Source of the DNA: Clostridium sp. CX1 | GTDB lineage: Bacteria > Bacillota > Clostridia > Clostridiales > Clostridiaceae | Assembly: GCF_025398335.1 (NCBI RefSeq) | Contig: NZ_JAODOO010000009.1 | Coordinates: 1 to 64,000 of the forward strand | Direction of reading: 5' to 3' | DNA length: 64,000 nt | Shown: piece after piece, positions 7,836 through 18,133 of the stretch | How the letters are laid out: each line of letters starts with the position of its first letter | How positions within the stretch are numbered: the stretch's first letter is position 1 | Notes under the pieces: model-generated | The model's input: only the letters and a program-made list of their open reading frames with translations | Databases searched by the model: none | Told to the model about the DNA's origin: nothing | Made by a program: the position numbers and the translations under genes

Positions 7836-9080
7836 TTATATTAATTCTGCTATACTATCTAAATCTTTTAGATTTATTTCAAATTGCTCTCCATCACTCA
7901 TTCTCTTCAGTTTAGCTATACCGGTTTGTAATTCATTTTCTCCAAGAACAATGGTGAATCTAGCATCTATTTTGTTTGCATATTTCATAGCTGCTTTTAC
8001 ACTTCTATTCATATGGTCACAATCACATTTTATATTTCTTTCTCTTAATCTATTGATTAAAGTTAAAGCCTCTACCTTTGACTCATCTCCCATAGCTGCT
8101 ACATATAAATCTATGTAACTTTCTTTAGGAATTTCAATGCCATTTTCTTCTAAAGTTAAAATAGTTCTCTCTATTCCCATTCCAAAGCCCATAGCTGGCA
8201 TTGATGGTCCTCCAACCTCTTCTATAAGATAATCGTATCTTCCGCCACCGCAAATGGTTATTCCGTTATTAATTATCTCAAATACAGTTTTACTATAATA
8301 ATCTAAACCTCTTACTATTAAAGGATCTACTTTATATTCAATTTCTAGAGCTGTTAGGTATTTCTTTAACTTCTCAAAATGATCGTTGCAATCATCGCAT
8401 AAATAGTCAAGTATTAAAGGAGCCCCTTTAACTATTTCCTTACAGCTTTTCACCTTACAGTCTAAAGTTCTCATAGGATTTTTTTCAAATCTTGTTTTAC
8501 AAGTTTCACAGAAATCATCATAGTTTTTTGATAAAAACTGCTTTAAGGCTTCATTATATTTCTTTCTGCACTCTGGGCATCCTATGCTATTTATATTAAG
8601 CTCTATACCCTTAACGCCAAGCTCTTTATATACTCTCATAGCAAGGCTTATAATTTCAGCATCTACAGAAGCTTCTTGAGCTCCAAATACCTCCACACCA
8701 AATTGATGATGCTCTCTTAACCTTCCCTTTTGAACATTCTCATATCTTAGCACTGGAGTAAAGTAGTAAAGTTTTGTTGGTTGAGCTTCATTGTATAGAC
8801 TGCTCTCAACAAAAGCTCTTACTGCTGGAGATGTTCCTTCAGGCTTAAGAGTTATACTTCTTCCTGCCTTGTCGTTAAAGGTGTACATCTCCTTTTGAAC
8901 TACATCAGTAGTTTCTCCAACTCCTCTTTCAAAAAGCTCTGTGTGTTCAAACACAGGAGTTCTAATTTCTCTACATCCAAAAGATGCAGATATTTTTCTA
9001 AACTTATCCTCTAAATATTGCCACTTGTATACATCCCCAGGTAATACATCCTTAGTACCTTTTGGTGCTTGTATAGCCAT
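7836..9080 (-). CDS. hisS: Histidyl-tRNA synthetase
   Basis: A 414-residue class II synthetase. Motif 2 ([18 protein letters not shown], about 110-127), the histidine-binding [12 protein letters not shown] segment (about 257-268) and the motif 3 region GMGIERTI (about 305-312) are clear. The C-terminal anticodon domain begins near 325. The start ATG is preceded by AGGGAGG; the frame's earlier GTG (9104) lies before that site and is rejected. hisS is the first of the hisS-aspS pair and follows hemZ by 41 nt. Confidence 0.97.
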   Translation of the reverse strand: MAIQAPKGTKDVLPGDVYKWQYLEDKFRKISASFGCREIRTPVFEHTELFERGVGETTDVVQKEMYTFNDKAGRSITLKPEGTSPAVRAFVESSLYNEAQPTKLYYFTPVLRYENVQKGRLREHHQFGVEVFGAQEASVDAEIISLAMRVYKELGVKGIELNINSIGCPECRKKYNEALKQFLSKNYDDFCETCKTRFEKNPMRTLDCKVKSCKEIVKGAPLILDYLCDDCNDHFEKLKKYLTALEIEYKVDPLIVRGLDYYSKTVFEIINNGITICGGGRYDYLIEEVGGPSMPAMGFGMGIERTILTLEENGIEIPKESYIDLYVAAMGDESKVEALTLINRLRERNIKCDCDHMNRSVKAAMKYANKIDARFTIVLGENELQTGIAKLKRMSDGEQFEINLKDLDSIAELI

Positions 9081-9121
9081 TTTTCTTCCTCCCTCTTCTT
9101 TCACTTATCGTAAGTTGTTGA

Positions 9122-10552
9122 TTACTTATATAGTGTATCTAAAAGCTTTGCCTTCTTTTCAACCATCTCTTCAACTCTATTTATGTATTCCCTAACATCT
9201 TTGACATTTCCATGTCTTTCAATTCTATTTTCATCTAAGAACACCACTTTAGTGGATGCGTCTGCTCCACAGGCTATAATGGTCTGCTTTTCTTCAATAA
9301 TTTGAATATTATATAAGCCTACATTACCTTTTATAGTATAACCTATATTCTCCATATTTCCCACCATATTTTTTTGTCTATACATATAATAAGGTTTCAT
9401 ATCTAGCCTCTTTGCCAAGTTTTCAGTTTCTTGATACATCAGATTTAACTCACCTTGGTCAGGGGTGGCAAATTCTACTTTATTTACTATATCCTCATGA
9501 AGTCTTGAGGCCCTTTTAACAGACATTCCATGAACAGTTATGCTTTCAGGATGAAGCTTAAATATTTCCTCACAGGTCTTCTTTACTTCATCTATTCCTT
9601 CTCCTGGAAGGCCTACTATAATATCCATATTTATATGATCGAATCCACGTTCTCTCGCCATATTAAATTTATCTATAGTATCTCTAGTATTATGTCCTCT
9701 TCCAATTAACTTTAGAGTATTATCATTCATAGTTTGAGGATTTATACTTATTCTATCTACCTTATATCTTTTCATAGTTTGCAGCTTATTTATAGTTATA
9801 CTGTCTGGTCTTCCGCACTCTACTGTAAACTCTTCAACCTGATTATTGTCTATAAAGCTGCTATATATATGCTCCATCAATTCCTCAAATTGACTGTCAT
9901 TTACTGCTGTTGGAGTACCGCCTCCAAAATAAACACACTGGATTTTCAAGTGATTCTCTCTTATATACTTTGCCGTTTCAGCTATTTCATAATACAAACT
10001 CTTTAAATAAGGTTCTACTATACTTTTACATCCTGCAATTGGATTTGAAGTAAAGGAACAATATAAACATCTTGTAGGGCAAAAAGGCATTCCTACATAA
10101 ACACTTATAGAATCCTTTCTCTTATTTACGAACTTTTCTTCCACCTTAGCTACATTTATACATAGTTCTGCCTTATCTCTTCTTGTGTGAAAATGCTCCT
10201 TGAAATAGTTAACTATATATTCATGGTCTTTCCCCTCATTTATTAACTCTAATGCTATTTTACTTGGTCTGATACCTACTAGAGTTCCCCAAGGCATTAC
10301 CTTACCAGTTATTTCAGTAAAGTATTGAAAAACAGCTTTTTTTATACCTTCCTTGTAGGTAAATTCTTTATTGAAAATAAATTCTTTACAACTTTCATCG
10401 CTGCAGATAATAATCCTATCTTCATCTATGTCTATTTTGTAATTCCAATCACTATCTACAAAGTCTATATCATAAAAGCTGTAAAAAAGATTTATTATCT
10501 GATAAACATCATACCTATACTGCATATTATTTAAATTTATTTTAATTTTCAT
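9122..10552 (-). CDS. hemZ: HemZ-like radical SAM protein (coproporphyrinogen dehydrogenase-like)
   Basis: A 476-residue protein with an N-terminal extension of about 160 residues followed by the radical SAM core: CPTRCLYC (C-x3-C-x2-C), then FGGGTPTA and a VGLPGEG segment. This architecture is typical of firmicute HemZ, a HemN-family protein; HemN oxidises coproporphyrinogen III anaerobically, but many HemZ/HemW relatives are haem chaperones or unassigned. No other haem gene is nearby. The nearest AGG-rich site is about 17 nt from ATG, so initiation is weak or the leader is unusual. Confidence 0.85.
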   Translation of the reverse strand: MKIKINLNNMQYRYDVYQIINLFYSFYDIDFVDSDWNYKIDIDEDRIIICSDESCKEFIFNKEFTYKEGIKKAVFQYFTEITGKVMPWGTLVGIRPSKIALELINEGKDHEYIVNYFKEHFHTRRDKAELCINVAKVEEKFVNKRKDSISVYVGMPFCPTRCLYCSFTSNPIAGCKSIVEPYLKSLYYEIAETAKYIRENHLKIQCVYFGGGTPTAVNDSQFEELMEHIYSSFIDNNQVEEFTVECGRPDSITINKLQTMKRYKVDRISINPQTMNDNTLKLIGRGHNTRDTIDKFNMARERGFDHINMDIIVGLPGEGIDEVKKTCEEIFKLHPESITVHGMSVKRASRLHEDIVNKVEFATPDQGELNLMYQETENLAKRLDMKPYYMYRQKNMVGNMENIGYTIKGNVGLYNIQIIEEKQTIIACGADASTKVVFLDENRIERHGNVKDVREYINRVEEMVEKKAKLLDTLYK

Positions 10553-10582
10553 TATGCTTTTTGTAGCTATCCTCCCTTATTA

Positions 10583-10629
10583 AATAGGAAATTAAAAATA
10601 ATGTAAAACTTATTTCTTAATTTCCTATT
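10583..10629 (-). other. 13-bp inverted repeat between MBL hydrolase and hemZ
   Basis: AATAGGAAATTAA at 10583-10595 pairs perfectly with 10617-10629 across a 21-nt AT-rich loop. It has no clean T tract, so it may be an attenuator or mRNA-processing site rather than a terminator. Confidence 0.5.
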
Positions 10630-10642
10630 ATCAATTCCCATT

Positions 10643-11242
10643 CTAAAGGAACGGGTTATGCACTCTTTCTCTACCTATAGTACTTTGTCCTCCATGTCCA
10701 GATAAAACTATAGTGTCATCAGGTAGTATCATAAGCTTTTCTTTAATACTTCTTATAATAGCTTCATAATCTCCACCGCCCAAATCTGTTCTTCCTATGG
10801 AGCCAGCAAATAAAGTATCTCCTGTTATTACCATGTTGTCTACTAAGAAACAAACTCCTCCTGGCGTATGACCTGGTGTTTGAAGGACCTTAATTTCACT
10901 ACTTCCTAACTTAAAGCTATCTCCTTCATTTATATAACCGTCAACTTTTCCTATTATATCTCCATATATATACTCTCTATTGCTAATCATTTTATAATCT
11001 TCTTCATTTATATAAACAGGCGCTTTAAACTCATCTTTCAATTCTGTAACTGCTCCTACATGGTCCACATGTCCATGAGTTAATAATATGTACTTTACCT
11101 TAGCTCCCATTTCCTTTATAACTTTGCTTAAATCATCTGCATCTCCACCTGGGTCCATCACTGCCGCTTCCTTTGTTTCCTCATCCATTAAGATATAACA
11201 ATTAGCTGCATAGACCCCAGCAGGTACTCTTCTAACTTCCAT
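10643..11242 (-). CDS. MBL-fold metallo-hydrolase (glyoxalase II-like)
   Basis: A 199-residue metallo-beta-lactamase-fold protein with the THGHVDH metal motif (about 55-61), a second His in QTPGHTPGG (about 121-129), Asp in GDTLF (about 141-145) and His in SGHGG (about 182-186): a complete dinuclear metal site. The size and motifs match the YqgX/GloB-like subgroup, thioester hydrolases of uncertain substrate. The ATG has an AGGGGAGG site. It lies between hemZ and dtd in the same orientation. Confidence 0.88.
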   Translation of the reverse strand: MEVRRVPAGVYAANCYILMDEETKEAAVMDPGGDADDLSKVIKEMGAKVKYILLTHGHVDHVGAVTELKDEFKAPVYINEEDYKMISNREYIYGDIIGKVDGYINEGDSFKLGSSEIKVLQTPGHTPGGVCFLVDNMVITGDTLFAGSIGRTDLGGGDYEAIIRSIKEKLMILPDDTIVLSGHGGQSTIGRERVHNPFL

Positions 11243-11342
11243 TTATTAAACCTCCCCTAAGTAATACTTATAAAACATAATAAAGATATAAGGTTACATT
11301 TTTTATAACAAAGACTTCCCTCTTTACTAAAGAGTCCACCGC

Positions 11343-11792
11343 CTAAAAATTCTTTTTACTGTCTATCATAAGTGTAACAGGACCATCATTTTCTATAGTT
11401 ACCATCATGTCTGCACCGAATTTTCCTGTTTCAACCTTAGGAACAACTTCCCTACACTGTCTTACAAATTCTTCATAGATTTTTTCTGCTTCTTCTCCAC
11501 CTAAAGCCTCTATAAAGCTTGGTCTTCTACCTTTTCTACAGTCGCCATATAAAGTAAATTGTGAAACTACTAGAAGGTCACCACCTATATCCATAAGGGA
11601 TTTATTAAGCTTACCATTTTCGTCTTCGAATATTCTTAAATTAAGTACTTTATCTTTTATATAACTTAGGTCCTCTAAGGTATCTTCTTTAGATATACCA
11701 AGTAAAACATTTAACCCTTTATTAATTTCCCCTATTAATTCTCCATCTACTACTACCTTTGAGTATTTAACTCTTTGTACCACCACACGCAT
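11343..11792 (-). CDS. dtd: D-aminoacyl-tRNA deacylase
   Basis: A 149-residue DTD with the active-site SQFTLYGD (about 78-85) and the GPVT motif (about 137-140), both needed for chirality-based proofreading: it hydrolyses D-aminoacyl-tRNA and mischarged Gly-tRNA-Ala. Length equals the family norm when ATG 11792 is used; the upstream GTG at 11801 lies within the AAGGGGTG ribosome site. It lies directly downstream of rel, as in many firmicutes, with a hairpin in the gap. Confidence 0.95.
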   Translation of the reverse strand: MRVVVQRVKYSKVVVDGELIGEINKGLNVLLGISKEDTLEDLSYIKDKVLNLRIFEDENGKLNKSLMDIGGDLLVVSQFTLYGDCRKGRRPSFIEALGGEEAEKIYEEFVRQCREVVPKVETGKFGADMMVTIENDGPVTLMIDSKKNF

Positions 11793-11826
11793 TAAAAACA
11801 CCCCTTAAAATTTTATTAAGTAGAAG

Positions 11827-11861
11827 TAAGATTCAGCAGAGAATCCTCTAGCTGAATCTTA
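11827..11861 (-). other. Strong hairpin between rel and dtd
   Basis: TAAGATTCAGC (11827-11837) pairs with 11851-11861, with a nested AGAG/CTCT stem and AATC tetraloop. No T tract follows on either strand, so it is more likely a processing or attenuation structure or a dispersed palindrome than a terminator. Confidence 0.5.
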
Positions 11862-11884
11862 TCTATAAATACAAATATGAAAAG

Positions 11885-14062
11885 TTATCTCTTAGTTCTA
11901 TATACATCAAGAACTCCTCTAATTTTTCTTATTCTTTTCATAACATCTTTTAAATCTTCGATATCAGATATCTTTAATTGTATACTAATATAGGCAATAT
12001 TGTTCTTAGCAGGTTTAGCATTTACTGCATATAGAGATGTTTTGCTATTGCTTATGATTTCCATAGACTCAGCCAGTAGTCCTTCTCTATTTTCTGCTTG
12101 AATTTGAATTTCCGTTACATATTCAGCACCTTTAGGTCTTCCCCAACTTACTTCTATAAGTTTATTATTCTCATTTTGTAATAAGAAATCTACATTCTTA
12201 CAGTCCTCTCTATGTATGGAAACTCCTCTTCCTTTTGTAATATAGCCTATTATCTCATCCCCTGGAACAGGATTGCAGCATTTTGCAAACCTTACAAGTA
12301 CATTGGTCTCACCTTTTACAATTACCCCTGGAGATTTTTGTTTCACTTTATTAGGCTTAGCAGCTCCCCTATTTAATTGCTCTTGAATGACTCTCCAATC
12401 ATTACTTTCGCTTTTTTCTGTTTTATAGAACATTTCCTTTATCTTAATCACTATAGTTGAGGGAACTACAGCACCTACACCTACTGCTGCATATAAATCG
12501 TCAGCAGAATTCATATTATATCTTTTTAATATACTGTCTAGTATATCCCCTTTTCCTATTTCTCCAAAGTTATACCCCTGCTTCTTAGCTTCCCTTTCAA
12601 GTAGCTCTTTTCCTTTAATAATATTTTCCTCACGTTTGGCTTTCTTAAACCAAGCTCTTATTTTGCTTTTTGCCTGATTACTCTTCACTAAATTTAGCCA
12701 ATCAATACTAGGACCCTTTGGTGTACTAGAGGACAATATCTCAACAATTTCACCAGTTTTCAATTGATAATCTAACGGAACCATCTTGCCATTTACCTTT
12801 GCACCTACACACCTATTTCCAATATCAGTGTGTATTTTATATGCAAAATCTATAGGTGTGGCCTCATTAGGTAAGTTAATTACAGTTCCCTTTGGAGTAA
12901 ATACAAATACTTCATCTGAGAATAAATCTATCTTAAAACCTTCCATAAATTCTTCTGCATCGGAAGTTTCGCCCTGCCATTCTAAAATTTCTCTAAGCCA
13001 GGTGAGCTTTTTATCTATATCTTCTGCGTTGTCGACACCTTCTTTGTATTTCCAGTGAGCTGCTATTCCATACTCAGCAGTTTTGTGCATTTCAAAGGTT
13101 CTAATTTGTATCTCAAAAGGTTTTCCCTGTGGTCCAATTACTGTGGTATGTAGAGATTGATACATATTAGGCTTCGGCATCGCAATATAGTCTTTAAATC
13201 TGCCAGGTATAGGTTTAAATATAGTATGAACTATTCCCAATACTGCATAACAATCTTTTACACTATCAACCAATATTCTTATAGCAGTTAAATCGAATAT
13301 TTGATCGATAGTCCTATTTTTTTTCACCATTTTTCTATATATGCTGTAGAAGTGCTTAGGTCTTCCTTCTATATCACATGGGATAGCCGCCTTATTAAGG
13401 TTATTCTCTAATTGGTTTACTATTTCTTCTATATAATTTTCTCTCTCAACTCGTTTTTCCGCTATTTTTCTAACTATAAAGTAGTATTCATTTGCATTCA
13501 TATATCTGAAAGCTAAATCTTCTAACTCCCACTTAATTTTTGACATACCTAATCTATGGGCAAGGGGAGCATATATATCAAAGGTTTCTTTAGCCTTTTC
13601 TTTTTGCTTTTCTACAGGCATATATTTTAATGTTCTCATATTGTGTAATCTATCTGCTAGCTTTATTAATATAACTCTTATATCCTTTGCCATAGCAAGG
13701 AGCATTTTTCTCACATTATCTGCCTGCTGCTCTTCTTTTGTTTTATATTTTATCTTACCAAGCTTAGTTACACCATCTACAAGATTAGCAATTTCTACAC
13801 TAAATTCTCTGCTTAGGTCTTCAAAGCTATACTCTGTATCTTCTATTACATCATGGAGTAGTCCTGCTGTAATTGTACTGGTGTCCATGCCCATCTCTGC
13901 TAATATACACGCCACCTCTACGGGGTGAGCTATATAAGGTTCACCGGACTCTCTCCTTTGATCCTTATGTGCTTCATAGGCAAGGTTATATGCTTTTTTT
14001 ACCATCTCTTTATCTACATTACTACAATTTTTATCTATTTTCTCCATTATCTTTTCCAGCAT
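11885..14062 (-). CDS. relA: Bifunctional (p)ppGpp synthetase/hydrolase Rel
   Basis: The 725-residue long RSH protein has the HD hydrolase domain (about 30-190, with LLHDVIEDT), the synthetase domain (about 230-345, with YQSLHTTVIGP), a TGS domain (about 385-445), the zinc-finger-like region with FAKCCNPVPGD (about 590-600) and a C-terminal ACT domain. Both catalytic domains look intact, so it should make and degrade (p)ppGpp. The start has GGGAG 7 nt upstream. An 11-bp hairpin (14083-14109) lies directly before this ribosome site. apt lies immediately upstream and a RecJ-like gene before it. Confidence 0.96.
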   Translation of the reverse strand: MLEKIMEKIDKNCSNVDKEMVKKAYNLAYEAHKDQRRESGEPYIAHPVEVACILAEMGMDTSTITAGLLHDVIEDTEYSFEDLSREFSVEIANLVDGVTKLGKIKYKTKEEQQADNVRKMLLAMAKDIRVILIKLADRLHNMRTLKYMPVEKQKEKAKETFDIYAPLAHRLGMSKIKWELEDLAFRYMNANEYYFIVRKIAEKRVERENYIEEIVNQLENNLNKAAIPCDIEGRPKHFYSIYRKMVKKNRTIDQIFDLTAIRILVDSVKDCYAVLGIVHTIFKPIPGRFKDYIAMPKPNMYQSLHTTVIGPQGKPFEIQIRTFEMHKTAEYGIAAHWKYKEGVDNAEDIDKKLTWLREILEWQGETSDAEEFMEGFKIDLFSDEVFVFTPKGTVINLPNEATPIDFAYKIHTDIGNRCVGAKVNGKMVPLDYQLKTGEIVEILSSSTPKGPSIDWLNLVKSNQAKSKIRAWFKKAKREENIIKGKELLEREAKKQGYNFGEIGKGDILDSILKRYNMNSADDLYAAVGVGAVVPSTIVIKIKEMFYKTEKSESNDWRVIQEQLNRGAAKPNKVKQKSPGVIVKGETNVLVRFAKCCNPVPGDEIIGYITKGRGVSIHREDCKNVDFLLQNENNKLIEVSWGRPKGAEYVTEIQIQAENREGLLAESMEIISNSKTSLYAVNAKPAKNNIAYISIQLKISDIEDLKDVMKRIRKIRGVLDVYRTKR

Positions 14063-14082
14063 ACTACTACTCCCTTAAAATC

Positions 14083-14109
14083 AATGGCTGGTTACCAAAA
14101 CCAGCCATT
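14083..14109. other. 11-bp hairpin between apt and rel
   Basis: AATGGCTGGTT (14083-14093) pairs perfectly with 14099-14109, loop of five. The T-rich flank lies on the plus strand, where no gene needs it. On the minus strand the hairpin lies 15-20 nt before the rel ribosome site and could modulate rel expression. Confidence 0.5.
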
Positions 14110-14174
14110 ATTTTTTATTACTATTATATTATATACTGTAGAAACTTGCAATTTTAAATTATTTATATATATAA

Positions 14175-14693
14175 TTAAATGTCATACTCCACTAAAGACA
14201 TTACTTCATAGTTTTCTAACTTATCTCTTCCCTTTAAATCCTTTAATTCTATTACAAAGTCTAGAGTTACAACTTCTCCTCCAACTTGCTCAACCAGCTT
14301 AGCAACTGTACTTATAGTTCCACCTGTTGCTAGTAGATCATCTATAACAGCAACCCTTTGACCTGGTTTAATTGCATCTTTATGTATTTCTAATTCATCA
14401 CTACCATATTCTAAATCATAGTTTATGCTTATAGTTTCATATGGAAGCTTACCCTTTTTTCTTACTGGAACAAATCCAGCTCCTATAGCATAGGCTACTG
14501 GTACTCCAAATAGAAAACCTCTAGCTTCTGGACCTACTACCATATCTATGTTTTTATCTTTAAGATGTTCTACTATCTTATCTATTGTATATTTGAATGC
14601 ATCCTTATCCTGTAATATAGTAGAAATATCTTTAAAGCTTATTCCTTCCTTTGGAAATCCATCTATTATTCTTATCTTTTCCTTTAAATCCAC
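14175..14693 (-). CDS. apt: Adenine phosphoribosyltransferase
   Basis: A 172-residue type I PRTase: the PRPP motif [13 protein letters not shown] (about 118-130) and the hood region [10 protein letters not shown] (about 53-62) are intact. It salvages adenine with PRPP to AMP in the cytosol. It starts with GTG behind GAGGGGG. The apt-rel order is the standard gram-positive arrangement. Confidence 0.96.
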   Translation of the reverse strand: MDLKEKIRIIDGFPKEGISFKDISTILQDKDAFKYTIDKIVEHLKDKNIDMVVGPEARGFLFGVPVAYAIGAGFVPVRKKGKLPYETISINYDLEYGSDELEIHKDAIKPGQRVAVIDDLLATGGTISTVAKLVEQVGGEVVTLDFVIELKDLKGRDKLENYEVMSLVEYDI

Positions 14694-14805
14694 TTAGTAT
14701 TCCCCCTCAATTATTGTTAGGCGAAAACTCGAGAAATATCTCAAATTTTATACCATCTTATTATATATTAATTATTGACATATATTCAAGTTTTAAAACA
14801 CATTT

Positions 14806-15678
14806 TTAAAGAACACACAGCTCATTTCCTCTTATTTCGTTCTTTAAATATTTAGCTATCTGTTCAGCCCTGTCCATATTAGTGGTAGTAAAAAGTTCTA
14901 CCGCTATTCTAGCGTTATCTACACACCTTCTATTCTTCACTGAAGGTATAATATTATGTGCTAATCTGTATATACTTTCCTTATTTATACTTGAGATTTT
15001 ATGCACCTTTAACAAAGCCTTAAATCCATAGTTGTTGGTATAATTCAAATGATGAATTCCTTGATTAACTATGAGCTTATTTTCACCAGTTATATTAAAA
15101 CCCTTTGATAAAGTTCCAAGCATGGCTAAATCCAAGTATTTACTTATACATTTCATCTGATAATACATAGATATAGCCTGTGCCAGCTTAAAAGCAATTC
15201 CTCCTGCTGTTAAAACCTTACAGGGATAGCTGCAGCCTTTTTGATTTGGATTTATTATAACGGTATCTGGCAATTCTTTTTTGCATTTATGGTTATCTGT
15301 TATAATAACATCTATGCCTAACTCCTTGCACAGTTCTACCTGAGAAACAGAATTCACTCCGCAGCCTACAGTTATCATTAGCTTTGCACCTAAAAACTTT
15401 ATATGATTTCTTACCACATCTGAGTTTATGCCAAACTCTTCATCTATATCATCAGAAACAAAATACTCTACATCTGCATTTAAATACTTTAAAACCAGCA
15501 GCAATAAAGATACTGATGCTATACCATCTAAATCATAGTATCCATAAATTACTATCTTTTCTCTTTCATTTACTGCCTTTATTATTCTAGTTAAGGCCTC
15601 TTTCATTCCCTTTAAGCGAAAGGGGTCTTGCATATGTGTAAACTCTGAATGATGTATTTTAGTGTTTTGTCTCTCCAT
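14806..15678 (-). CDS. Truncated, degenerate RecJ-like DHH protein
   Basis: ATG 15678 has GGAGG 8 nt upstream and gives 290 residues, about half of a normal RecJ. The DHH domain alignment is clear, but metal motifs are eroded: motif I reads YYDLDG (47-52; usually DYDxDG), motif II VGCG (104-107; usually VDxG), motif III DNH (128-130; usually DHH), and the acidic residue after LGT (188-190) is Ser/Lys. The DHHA1 and OB domains are missing. Exonuclease activity is therefore unlikely. It sits in recJ's usual place next to apt-rel and has its own good ribosome site, so it is probably an expressed paralogue rather than a dead gene. Confidence 0.75.
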   Translation of the reverse strand: MERQNTKIHHSEFTHMQDPFRLKGMKEALTRIIKAVNEREKIVIYGYYDLDGIASVSLLLLVLKYLNADVEYFVSDDIDEEFGINSDVVRNHIKFLGAKLMITVGCGVNSVSQVELCKELGIDVIITDNHKCKKELPDTVIINPNQKGCSYPCKVLTAGGIAFKLAQAISMYYQMKCISKYLDLAMLGTLSKGFNITGENKLIVNQGIHHLNYTNNYGFKALLKVHKISSINKESIYRLAHNIIPSVKNRRCVDNARIAVELFTTTNMDRAEQIAKYLKNEIRGNELCVL

Positions 15679-15771
15679 AATAAAATCCTCCAAATTTATC
15701 GAAAGCATATATATTATAAATGATATTGTCGTTTTTTACAAATACTTTATAGAAGGATTTGATAGCAATAA

Positions 15772-15800
15772 AAAATCTAGAGTTTCATATACTCTAGATT
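15772..15800 (-). terminator. Intrinsic terminator after secF
   Basis: A near-perfect stem (AAATCTAGAGT arm at 15773-15783, partner 15791-15801) is followed on the minus strand by T-rich sequence. It separates secDF from the RecJ-like gene and is symmetric enough to work both ways. Confidence 0.75.
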
Positions 15801-15840
15801 TTTTATTTTATCATATTAAACTAGTATTTTAAAGAGTTTA

Positions 15841-16707
15841 CTACTTTGCAGGCTGTAATTTCTTTTTGCCTCCATGTTTTTTTAGCATTACCCAGAAAGG
15901 AGTTGCTATAAATATTGATGAATAGCATCCTGATATTATACCTATTAAAAGTGGTTCTGAGAAGTTTCTTATTGAAGGTACATAAGCATAAACTGCAAAT
16001 AATGTAATTACAACAGTTAAAACTGTATTTATAGATCTAGCCACAGTTTGAGTTATGCTGGCATTTGCAAGCTCTGTTACACTCATTCTTCTAGCATATT
16101 TTTGGTTTTCTCTTATTCTGTCAAAAACAACTATAGTATCGTTTATAGAATAACCTATAACTGTTAGTATAGCTGCTATGAAACTTGAATCTATAGGTAT
16201 TCTAAAGATAGAATATACTGCTAACATTACAAATATGTCATGCACAATTGATAAAATCGCTGCCATTCCAAATTTAAACTCGAATCTTATGCCTATATAT
16301 ATCAGCATTGCAACAGTTGCTAATAAAACTGCTTGAATAGCCTTATTTCTTGTTTCCTTACCAATTGCAGCACCGATATTTTCTTGATTTGTTAAACTGC
16401 TCTCTTTAAACTTTGCTTTAACATCTTTTTCGATGCTGCTTATATTGTCACTAGTTAAATTAGCACTCTTTATCTCAATAAAAGTGTTATTTACCTTATT
16501 AGACTGAAAATCTTTATCATACTTTTTAACTATGGCATCAATATCTGCTTTATTAAAGTCTTTACCAATGTTAAATTGAACTACTGTACCACCTTTGAAA
16601 TCCAAACCGTATTCCAAGCCTCTAGTAGCCATGAAGCCAAGTCCTACTACTATTATAATTGCAGAAATAGTAAACCATATCTTAGTTTTTTCTATGATTT
16701 TAAGCAT
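15841..16707 (-). CDS. secF: Protein translocase subunit SecF
   Basis: A 288-residue protein with an N-terminal TM, a periplasm-facing P1-type loop (about 35-130, with GLEYGLDFKGGT) and five C-terminal TMs containing the RND-like VIGYSINDTIVVFDRIREN motif (about 187-205). With SecD it uses the ion motive force to pull preproteins through SecYEG. It starts 1 nt after the secD stop, behind a G-rich site, so translation is coupled. Confidence 0.96.
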   Translation of the reverse strand: MLKIIEKTKIWFTISAIIIVVGLGFMATRGLEYGLDFKGGTVVQFNIGKDFNKADIDAIVKKYDKDFQSNKVNNTFIEIKSANLTSDNISSIEKDVKAKFKESSLTNQENIGAAIGKETRNKAIQAVLLATVAMLIYIGIRFEFKFGMAAILSIVHDIFVMLAVYSIFRIPIDSSFIAAILTVIGYSINDTIVVFDRIRENQKYARRMSVTELANASITQTVARSINTVLTVVITLFAVYAYVPSIRNFSEPLLIGIISGCYSSIFIATPFWVMLKKHGGKKKLQPAK

Positions 16708-16708
16708 A

Positions 16709-17977
16709 CTATTTTACCCCCCTTCTGAAATCATGTACTCCGAAGGTTCCTATGGACCATTTATGCTTAAACCATCCCATGCCAGCAGCAAGTTTTATTA
16801 ACCATCTTGTCACTGTTATAGCGGTAAACATACTTAAAGCAACACCTATAATCAGTGTCAATGCGAAACCTTTAACAGAACCTGAACCAAGTCCGTAAAG
16901 TACAACACCGGCAATGATTGTAGTTATATTAGCATCAAGTACAGAAGACATAGCTCTATGGAAACCTGAATCTATTGCTGCCTTAATAGATTTTCCACTT
17001 TTAAGTTCTTCCTTCATCCTTTCAAATATAAGTATGCTGGCATCTACCGCCATACCTACTGTAAGAAGGAAACCTGCTATACCTGATAGAGTTAAAGTAA
17101 CATTTACACTTGCAAAGGCTAAAAGCACTATGTATATATATAGTACCAATGCTATACTTGCAATAACTCCTGGTATTCTATAGTAAAGAATCATAAATAT
17201 CATTACTATTGCTATACCAACTTTACCAGCTAAAATACTTAATGGAAGTGCGTTTGCACCTAGTGATGCTCCTATTGTCTTAACTTCTACTGGTTTAACA
17301 GTAACAGGTAGTGCACCAGAGTTAATTATATTAGCCTGTCTCTTAGCTTCGTCAAGACTCTTGCTTCCTGTAATTACAGCTTTACCATTAGTTATATGAG
17401 CTTGAACCGTTGGGCTTGTAAGCTCATCCTCATCCATGGTAATAGTTATAGGCTTACCTATAAACTTTTGAGTTGCATCTGCAAACTTTCTAGTTCCAGC
17501 ATCATTTAGCTCAAGACTTATTGTTGGTTTTCCATCCTGTGAATCTACATATGCTGTAGCCTTTTTAACATCTTTACCAGTAAGAATAGTCTGCTTATCT
17601 GGACCTACAAACTTAAGTTCACCAGTTTTAGCAACACCATCGATAACTTCTTTAGCATCATACTTTCCTGGTATTTCTATTCTTATTCTCTTTTGTCCTT
17701 CTCTTGTAACAACAGTTTCACTTACTCCCAGCTTGTTAACTCTCATAGACAATAATTCTGTTACCTTGCTCATAGTCTCTTGGTCAACTTTATCAGCCTG
17801 AATTTCTTCTAGAACAGAAACTCCCCCCTGAAGATCAAGTCCTCTATTTATAACTTCACTAAAGGGTTTTAATCTATATCCTCCAGCAGTGACTCCATAG
17901 ACACCAGAATAAGCTAGAAAACCTATTACAAGTACACATAGTATAAATAGTACGGTACTTTTTGTCCTATTCTTCAT
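16709..17977 (-). CDS. secD: Protein translocase subunit SecD
   Basis: A 422-residue SecD: an N-terminal TM, the GLDLQGG motif, a large extracellular P1 region (about 45-230) and six TMs with TVGMAVDASILIFERMKEE (about 308-326). ATG 17977 is used because AGGAGG lies 6 nt from it and directly abuts the ATG at 17983. It forms an operon with secF; yajC lies 2.3 kb upstream, separated by the SCIFF genes and TIGR04086. Confidence 0.96.
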   Translation of the reverse strand: MKNRTKSTVLFILCVLVIGFLAYSGVYGVTAGGYRLKPFSEVINRGLDLQGGVSVLEEIQADKVDQETMSKVTELLSMRVNKLGVSETVVTREGQKRIRIEIPGKYDAKEVIDGVAKTGELKFVGPDKQTILTGKDVKKATAYVDSQDGKPTISLELNDAGTRKFADATQKFIGKPITITMDEDELTSPTVQAHITNGKAVITGSKSLDEAKRQANIINSGALPVTVKPVEVKTIGASLGANALPLSILAGKVGIAIVMIFMILYYRIPGVIASIALVLYIYIVLLAFASVNVTLTLSGIAGFLLTVGMAVDASILIFERMKEELKSGKSIKAAIDSGFHRAMSSVLDANITTIIAGVVLYGLGSGSVKGFALTLIIGVALSMFTAITVTRWLIKLAAGMGWFKHKWSIGTFGVHDFRRGVK

Positions 17978-18133
17978 TTTCATCCTCCTTTGTGTATAAT
18001 CAGTTCCTTATATTTACAAACATATACATAAGCCATTATATTACTTTAAAAAAATCCCGTCAATAAAAAAGATTAGTCAATATTTATAAGATTTAAGTAC
18101 TTTGTAAACTATATATGGATTTTGTAAATACTA

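Noticed and set aside
13873-14302. Overlapping long plus-strand frames opposite rel and apt
   Set aside because: They lie antisense to clear conserved genes and lack ribosome sites.
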